Source of the DNA: Streptomyces diastatochromogenes
GTDB lineage: Bacteria; Actinomycetota; Actinomycetes; Streptomycetales; Streptomycetaceae
Assembly (NCBI RefSeq): GCF_002242805.1
Contig: NZ_MCGQ01000017.1
Coordinates: forward strand, 1 to 64,000
DNA: 64,000 nucleotides
Direction: 5' to 3'
Below the pieces are notes generated by a model. It was not told where the DNA came from, searched no databases, and saw only the letters and a program-made list of their open reading frames with translations. Of this stretch, positions 59,031 to 64,000 are shown piece after piece. Both the position numbers and the translations under genes were made by a program. Position 1 is the first letter of the stretch. Each line of letters starts with the position of its first letter.

Positions 59031-59638
59031 CCCGACCTTTCGCCCAGGGTCACAGCGACCCGACCGTCCAGCCGGTGCCCGCGTCGGTCGTCGAGCAGGT
59101 GGACGCCGCCGACACGACACTGAGCAACCCGAAATGGGCCGTGATCTCCATCGGCTCCAACCTCGGCAACCGCCTGGAGACCCTCCAGGGAGCCGTCGAC
59201 GCCCTGGAGGACACCCCCGGCGTCCGTGTGAAGGCCGTGTCGCCGGTCTACGAGACGGAACCCTGGGGCGTCGAGCCGGGCAGCCAGCCCTCCTACTTCA
59301 ACGCCGTCGTCGTCCTGAAGACCACCCTGCCCCCGTCCTCCCTGCTGGAGCGGGCCCACGCCGTCGAGGAGGCCTTCAACCGGGTCCGTGACGAACGCTG
59401 GGGACCGCGCACCCTGGACGTCGACATCGTCGCCTACGCGGACGTCACCTCCGACGACCCGCGGCTCACCCTCCCCCACCCGCGCGCCCACGAGCGCGCC
59501 TTCGTGCTCGCGCCCTGGCACGACATCGACCCGCAGGCCCAGCTGCCCGGCCGGGGCACGGTGGCCGAACTTCTGTCGGCCGTCACGCGCAACGGCATCG
59601 AGGCCCGCCGGGACCTGGAACTCCGACTGCCCGAGTAG
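59027..59638 (+). CDS. folK: 2-amino-4-hydroxy-6-hydroxymethyldihydropteridine pyrophosphokinase
   Basis: A 203-residue HPPK that activates the pterin with ATP for FolP. The core has ISIGSNLGNRLETLQGA, YETEPWGV, FNAVVVLKT, RDERWGPRTLDVDIVAY (with the Mg-binding Asp pair) and LTLPHPRAHERAFVL. The first 35 residues before the core are an extension of unknown role. ATG 59027 overlaps the folB stop by 4 bp. Confidence 0.95.
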   Translation: MTRPFAQGHSDPTVQPVPASVVEQVDAADTTLSNPKWAVISIGSNLGNRLETLQGAVDALEDTPGVRVKAVSPVYETEPWGVEPGSQPSYFNAVVVLKTTLPPSSLLERAHAVEEAFNRVRDERWGPRTLDVDIVAYADVTSDDPRLTLPHPRAHERAFVLAPWHDIDPQAQLPGRGTVAELLSAVTRNGIEARRDLELRLPE

Positions 59639-59696
59639 TCGTTAAGGTCAAGACGACCACAGTCCGGGACCGGTCCGGGGGAGCTGAAGGGACACC

Positions 59697-60185
59697 GTGA
59701 GAGAGCTGCGTATCAGGGTGCTGGCCGGCGTGTTCGTCGTGGCCGGCGTCCTGTCCTGGGCGGGCGCCCGCCTCTGGAACTCGATCGGGACACTCCCCAG
59801 CGTCCCCCTGGCCGCCCCCATCGTCCTCGCCCTGATCGCGGTGGTCCTGCTCGCCACGGCGCTCTCGTTGCGCGCCCGCTTCAAGGCCCAGCGCGAGCGC
59901 CGCCCCGGCGCCAAGGGCGTCGACCCCCTGATGGCCGCCCGAGCGGTCGTCTTCGGCCAGGCCAGCGCCCTGGTGGCGGCTCTGGTCGCCGGTATGTACG
60001 GCGGCACGGGCGTCTTCCTGCTGGAACTCCTCGACATCCCCGCCCGCCGCGACCAGGCCTTCTACGCGGGCTTCTCGGTCCTGGCCGGCATCGCCGTGAT
60101 AGCGGCGGCCCTGTTCCTGGAGCGCGTCTGCAAGCTCCCTGAGGACGAGGACCACAACCACGCGGGCGCGGAGCCGGCGGCCTGA
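59697..60185 (+). CDS. DUF3180 family membrane protein
   Basis: A 162-residue protein with four membrane helices (about 6-25, 35-58, 82-103 and 115-138), as in DUF3180, which is regularly encoded after folK in actinobacteria. The C-terminal tail is acidic and His-containing (EDEDHNHAGAEPAA). GTG 59697 is preceded by GAAGGGACACC. No function is known to me; the conserved position suggests a link to folate or pterin handling. Confidence 0.88.
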   Translation: MRELRIRVLAGVFVVAGVLSWAGARLWNSIGTLPSVPLAAPIVLALIAVVLLATALSLRARFKAQRERRPGAKGVDPLMAARAVVFGQASALVAALVAGMYGGTGVFLLELLDIPARRDQAFYAGFSVLAGIAVIAAALFLERVCKLPEDEDHNHAGAEPAA

Positions 60186-60231
60186 CCACCGGCTCCGCAG
60201 AGGTCGTGCGGGATCGTTCGGCGCAGGTCGT

Positions 60232-60837
60232 TCAGCGCGCCATGATGAGGCTCATCGCCTCGTTCCGCGTCGCCGCGTCCCGCAACTGACCGCGCACCGC
60301 CGAGGTGATCGTCTTCGCGCCCGGCTTGCGGATGCCCCGCATCGACATGCACATGTGCTCGCACTCGACCACCACGATCACACCCCGCGGCTCCAGGATC
60401 TCCATCAGGGAGTCCGCTATCTGCGTGGTGAGTCGTTCCTGCACCTGCGGGCGCCGGGCGTAGACGTCCACGAGCCGGGCCAGCTTGGACAGGCCGGTGA
60501 TCTTCCCGGTCACGGACGGGATGTAGCCGACGTGGGCGACGCCCCGGAACGGCACCAGATGATGCTCACAGGTGCTGTAGACCTCGATGTCCTTCACGAG
60601 GACCATCTCGTCGTGCCCCAGGTCGAACGTCGTCGTCAGGACGTCCTCGGGCTTCTGCCACAGGCCCGCGAAGATCTCCTTGTACGCCCGCGCCACCCGG
60701 GCCGGCGTCTCCCTGAGGCCCTCACGATCCGGATCCTCACCGACCGCGATGAGCAGTTCCCGTACGGCGTTCTCGGCGCGCTTCTCGTCGAACTCGCCGA
60801 TGGTGCCCTCACCGTCCAGGGTCACGGGGTCGGTCAT
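60232..60837 (-). CDS. folE: GTP cyclohydrolase I
   Basis: A 201-residue enzyme producing dihydroneopterin triphosphate from GTP, the first folate step. The zinc Cys and His are visible: YSTCEHHLVPF and ECEHMCMSMRG; GLSKLARLVDVYARRPQVQERLT is the family signature. ATG 60837 has GAGG upstream. Leftward, downstream of ftsH, and convergent with the folP operon. It completes all but the folA/folC-type steps in this locus. Confidence 0.96.
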   Translation of the reverse strand: MTDPVTLDGEGTIGEFDEKRAENAVRELLIAVGEDPDREGLRETPARVARAYKEIFAGLWQKPEDVLTTTFDLGHDEMVLVKDIEVYSTCEHHLVPFRGVAHVGYIPSVTGKITGLSKLARLVDVYARRPQVQERLTTQIADSLMEILEPRGVIVVVECEHMCMSMRGIRKPGAKTITSAVRGQLRDAATRNEAMSLIMAR

Positions 60838-60899
60838 CTGGTTCCTCGTTCCTGTACCTGTCACGCGTGCGTCCACGCGCGCTCTCTGCGGACATGCGA

Positions 60900-60941
60900 A
60901 ATGCCGCGCCCCCCAGGCTAGAACCTGAGGGCCGCGGCATT
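60900..60941 (-). terminator. Hairpin downstream of ftsH
   Basis: AATGCCGCG (60900-60908) pairs with CGCGGCATT (60933-60941), with partial internal pairing. It lies between the ftsH stop and the folE start. Confidence 0.6.
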
Positions 60942-60967
60942 CATTCCGGCCTAGTGGCTGAAAGTGT

Positions 60968-63007
60968 TCAGCTCTCGGGGCGGTCTTCCGGGGTCTTGTC
61001 CGTCACCGGGGCGGACTCCGACGCCGTCGACTTGGCCGTGCTGATCGCCGCCGTCGCTCCGTTCGCTCCGTTGGTCAGTGCCAGCTCCTTCGGGGAGAGC
61101 ACCGGCGGGCGGGTGGAGGGGGTGCGGCGGGAGGAGCCGGTCCAGGCGGGCCGCGGCGGGCGCTTGTGGATCGGGGCGAAGATCTCGGCGATCTCCTCCT
61201 TGCCCAGGGTCTCCTTCTCCAACAGGTGAAGGACGAGCTGGTCGAGCACGTCGCGGTTCTCGACCAGGATCTCCCAGGCCTCGTTGTGCGCGTTCTCGAT
61301 GAGCTTCTTGACCTCTTCGTCGACCAGCGCGGCGACCTCTTCCGAGTAGTCACGCTGGTGAGCCATCTCACGGCCGAGGAAGGGCTCGCTGTTGTCGCCG
61401 CCGAACTTGATGGCGCCGAGACGCTCGGTCATGCCGTACTGCGTGACCATCGCGCGGGCCAGGTTGGTGGCCTTCTCGATGTCGTTCGCGGCGCCGGTGG
61501 TCGGGTCGTGGAAGACCAGTTCCTCGGCGGCGCGGCCGCCCAGCATGTAGCCGAGCTGGTCGAGCATCTCGTTGCGGGTGGTCGAGTACTTGTCCTCGTC
61601 CGGGAGCACCATCGTGTAGCCGAGGGCGCGGCCGCGGGAGAGGATCGTGATCTTGTGGACCGGGTCGGAGTTCGGCGAGGCCGCCGCGACCAGGGCGTGA
61701 CCGCCCTCGTGGTACGCGGTGATCTTCTTCTCCTTGTCCGACATGATCCGGGTCCGCTTCTGCGGGCCCGCGACCACGCGGTCGATCGCCTCGTCCAGAG
61801 CCTTGTTGTCGATCAGCTTCTGGTCGCCACGGGCGGTGAGCAGCGCGGCCTCGTTGAGCACGTTGGCGAGGTCGGCACCGGTCATGCCGGGGGTGCGGCG
61901 GGCGACGGCGGCCAGGTCGACGTCGGGCGCGACCGGCTTGCCCTTCTGGTGGACCTTGAGGATCTCCATGCGGCCCTGCAGGTCCGGCGGGTCGACCGCG
62001 ATCTGGCGGTCGAAGCGGCCGGGGCGGAGCAGCGCCGGGTCGAGGATGTCGGGCCGGTTCGTCGCGGCGATGAGGATCACGCCGCCCTTGACGTCGAAGC
62101 CGTCCATCTCGACGAGCAGCTGGTTCAGGGTCTGCTCGCGCTCGTCGTGACCGCCGCCGAGGCCGGCGCCGCGGTGGCGGCCGACCGCGTCGATCTCGTC
62201 GACGAAGACGATCGCGGGGGCGTTCGCCTTGGCCTGCTCGAAGAGGTCACGGACCCGGGAGGCACCGACACCGACGAACATCTCGACGAAGTCGGAACCG
62301 GAGATCGAGTAGAAGGGCACCCCGGCCTCGCCGGCCACGGCGCGCGCGAGGAGCGTCTTGCCGGTGCCGGGGCGGCCGTAGAGGAGCACGCCCTTGGGGA
62401 TCTTGGCGCCGACGGCCTGGAACTTGGCCGGTTCCTGGAGGAACTCCTTGATCTCGTGGAGTTCCTCGACGGCCTCGTCACAGCCGGCGACGTCGGAGAA
62501 GGTCGTCTTCGGGGTGTCCTTGGTGATGAGCTTGGCCTTGGACTTGCCGAAGTTCATGACCCGGGAGCCGCCGCCCTGCATCTGATTCATCAGGAACAGG
62601 AAGACGACCACGATCAGGACGAAGGGGAGCAGGGAGAGCAGGACGCCGAGGAACGGGTTCTGCTTGGACGGCGAAACGGTGTAGCCGTCCGGAATCTGCT
62701 TGTCCTGGTACTTGGTCTGCAGTGTGCCGGCGATGGCCACGCCCTGGTCGCCGATGTAGCTCGCCTGGATCTTCGAGCTGCCCTCGACCTTCTGGCCGTC
62801 CTTGAGGGTGACCTTGATGGTCTGCTCGTCACCGGTGGTGAGCTTGGCCGATTCGACCTTGTTCTCGTTGATCGCCGCCACGACCTGGCCGGTGTCCACC
62901 GTCTTGTAGCCGCCGGACGAGCCGACGACCTGCATCAACACGACCACGGCAAGGACGGCCAGCACGATCCACATGACCGGCCCACGGAAGTATCGCTTCA
63001 CGTCCAT
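60968..63007 (-). CDS. ftsH: ATP-dependent zinc metalloprotease FtsH
   Basis: A 679-residue membrane protease that degrades membrane and short-lived proteins. One N-terminal helix (about 9-30), an external domain (about 35-115), a second helix (about 122-142), then AAA with Walker A GRPGTGKT (about 207; the usual GPP is GRP here), Walker B IVFVDEID and SRH region, and the zinc site HEGGH (about 436). The Ala/Pro/Ser-rich tail is species-variable. ATG 63007 is chosen as the conserved MDVKRYFRGP start; ATG 63043 is in frame upstream and neither has a clear ribosome site. Confidence 0.95.
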   Translation of the reverse strand: MDVKRYFRGPVMWIVLAVLAVVVLMQVVGSSGGYKTVDTGQVVAAINENKVESAKLTTGDEQTIKVTLKDGQKVEGSSKIQASYIGDQGVAIAGTLQTKYQDKQIPDGYTVSPSKQNPFLGVLLSLLPFVLIVVVFLFLMNQMQGGGSRVMNFGKSKAKLITKDTPKTTFSDVAGCDEAVEELHEIKEFLQEPAKFQAVGAKIPKGVLLYGRPGTGKTLLARAVAGEAGVPFYSISGSDFVEMFVGVGASRVRDLFEQAKANAPAIVFVDEIDAVGRHRGAGLGGGHDEREQTLNQLLVEMDGFDVKGGVILIAATNRPDILDPALLRPGRFDRQIAVDPPDLQGRMEILKVHQKGKPVAPDVDLAAVARRTPGMTGADLANVLNEAALLTARGDQKLIDNKALDEAIDRVVAGPQKRTRIMSDKEKKITAYHEGGHALVAAASPNSDPVHKITILSRGRALGYTMVLPDEDKYSTTRNEMLDQLGYMLGGRAAEELVFHDPTTGAANDIEKATNLARAMVTQYGMTERLGAIKFGGDNSEPFLGREMAHQRDYSEEVAALVDEEVKKLIENAHNEAWEILVENRDVLDQLVLHLLEKETLGKEEIAEIFAPIHKRPPRPAWTGSSRRTPSTRPPVLSPKELALTNGANGATAAISTAKSTASESAPVTDKTPEDRPES

Positions 63008-63202
63008 CCATACGGAGCGGTGCCGCCCCGTCCCTCCTGCCATAGTGAGTTTGATAAGACAGTTCTTCTGACGGTACCCCAGCATTGTTGTCCGAAGCCG
63101 CACGGAGTGGCACGGACGGCTGGCATTCCCGTCTCTGCTTGCTCCAACGGCGCGAAACCCGCTGGGGTTCCCGATCGTCTTACAAGGGCTGGCCCGGTTG
63201 GC

Positions 63203-63763
63203 TCAACCGCCGTAGACGTGAGGCGCGAGCGTACCGACGAACGGCAGGTTGCGGTACTTCTCGGCGTAGTCGAGGCCGTAGCCGACGACGAACTCGTTCG
63301 GGATGTCGAAGCCGACCCATTCCACGTCGATGGCGACCTTGGCGGCGTCGGGCTTGCGCAGCAGCGTGCACACCTTGAGGGAGGCGGGCTCGCGGGAGCC
63401 GAGGTTGTTGATCAGCCAGGACAGCGTCAGACCGGAGTCGATGATGTCCTCGACGATCAGGACGTGCTTGCCCTTGATGTCGGTGTCGAGGTCCTTGAGG
63501 ATCCGCACGACACCGGAGGACTGGGTGCCCGCGCCGTAGGAGGACACGGCCATCCAGTCCATGGTGACGGGGGTGGACAGCGCCCGGGCCAGGTCCGCCA
63601 TGACCATGACTGCGCCCTTCAGGACGCCGACGATGAGCAGGTCCTTGCCCGCGTACTCCGCGTCGATCTTCGCGGCCAGCTCAACCAGCTTCGCGTCGAT
63701 CTCTTCCTTGGTGATGAGTACCTGCTTGAGGTCGGCACCCATGTCTTTCGCGTCCACCCGCAT
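63203..63763 (-). CDS. hpt: Hypoxanthine phosphoribosyltransferase
   Basis: A 186-residue purine-salvage enzyme. VLIVEDIIDSGLTLSWL is the PRPP-binding loop, LLIVGVLKGAVMVMADLARAL and MAVSSYGAGTQSSG the phosphate and substrate loops, and VEWVGFDIPNEFVVGYGLDYAEKYR is cut here into blocks VGFDIPNEF and GYGLDYAEKYR. Start uncertain: ATG 63763 is used; ATG 63742 and 63805 are in frame. It lies between tilS and ftsH, a gene order conserved across Gram-positive bacteria. Confidence 0.95.
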   Translation of the reverse strand: MRVDAKDMGADLKQVLITKEEIDAKLVELAAKIDAEYAGKDLLIVGVLKGAVMVMADLARALSTPVTMDWMAVSSYGAGTQSSGVVRILKDLDTDIKGKHVLIVEDIIDSGLTLSWLINNLGSREPASLKVCTLLRKPDAAKVAIDVEWVGFDIPNEFVVGYGLDYAEKYRNLPFVGTLAPHVYGG

Positions 63764-63847
63764 CACTTTCGGTCGTCCCGCACTTACGGCCGCTCTTACG
63801 GCCACCGGCTGTCCGGCCCGTCGGAGGGTCGCTCCGTGGGTCGGGAT

Positions 63848-64000
63848 TCAGCCTTGCCGGATAACCAGTCTGCCACCCTGACGCTGGGCGACGACTTTGC
63901 CCGGGAGATTGATGGCTCCCTGACCGCGCCAGCCGGTGATCAGCCGGTCGACCTCCTCGATGTGACGGGCGAAGAGGGAGCCCGCCGGGGCGCCGGCCTC
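63848..64000 (-). CDS. tilS: tRNA(Ile)-lysidine synthase TilS, C-terminal end only
   Basis: The last 50 codons of a leftward gene that continues beyond 64000. The readable part includes [20 protein letters not shown] and ends [14 protein letters not shown]. This fits the C-terminus of actinobacterial TilS, and the order tilS-hpt-ftsH supports it. The enzyme modifies the anticodon C34 of minor tRNA-Ile. The catalytic N-terminal domain is outside the window. Confidence 0.8.

Overview
The window is high-GC DNA with Streptomyces gene content and order. The order trpS-proC-ilvD-ppx-radA-disA-mutY-sigE-cseABC-clpC-lsr2-argA-coaX-nadC-nadB-panC-nuoD2-folP-folB-folK-folE-ftsH-hpt-tilS matches, from memory, the chromosome core of Streptomyces coelicolor around SCO3334-SCO3406. 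It is chromosomal backbone: I see no prophage, insertion sequence, integrase or CRISPR array. The left edge looks like the promoter/leader region of an rRNA operon reading leftwards out of the window.

Layout. 1-12.4 kb: an auxiliary tryptophanyl-tRNA synthetase behind a trp-codon attenuator, proC, an ABC exporter pair, a methyltransferase, two paralogous SH3-type small proteins divergent from a Ser/Thr kinase with a PQQ-propeller ectodomain, ilvD, a TetR regulator and a sugar-phosphate isomerase-like protein. 12.5-21.2 kb: ppx, a Cys-rich unknown, a membrane-anchored sigma/anti-sigma/BACON fusion, then radA, disA (c-di-AMP synthesis) and mutY. 21.4-24.8 kb: the cell-envelope stress operon sigE-cseA-cseB-cseC. 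24.8-30.7 kb: accessory enzymes, a divergent TetR/MFS drug-efflux pair with twin operators, an M23 peptidase and a secreted HAD phosphatase. 30.7-36.9 kb: clpC with two ClgR-like boxes upstream, a primase-polymerase-like remnant, lsr2, argA, a BlaI-type regulator and small proteins. 37.0-42.9 kb: an 18-copy degenerate tandem repeat and a tightly overlapping cofactor operon (Rossmann/DUF2520 protein, panC, nadB, nadC, coaX). 43-56.9 kb: a PLP lyase, an ArsR-type regulator with a 33-bp palindromic operator, a NarL-type two-component system, a MidA-family methyltransferase facing an orphan NuoD, PH-domain membrane proteins, a repeat-rich membrane protein, an esterase and a lysyl-phosphatidylglycerol-synthase-like protein. 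57-64 kb: the folate operon folP-(NTF2)-folB-folK-DUF3180 converging on the leftward set tilS-hpt-ftsH-folE.

Themes. Fourteen gene starts have a TANNNT hexamer exactly 6 or 7 nt before an ATG/GTG and no Shine-Dalgarno sequence, so many transcripts here are probably leaderless; this also helped fix starts. Short degenerate tandem repeats (16-24 bp units) fill several intergenic gaps. The most unusual items are the Trp attenuator with a leaderless leader peptide, the NuoD2/MidA pair (conserved target Arg, altered quinone-site Tyr), the sigma/anti-sigma/BACON fusion, the DUF2520 protein as candidate ketopantoate reductase, and the hidden 18-copy repeat next to coaX.
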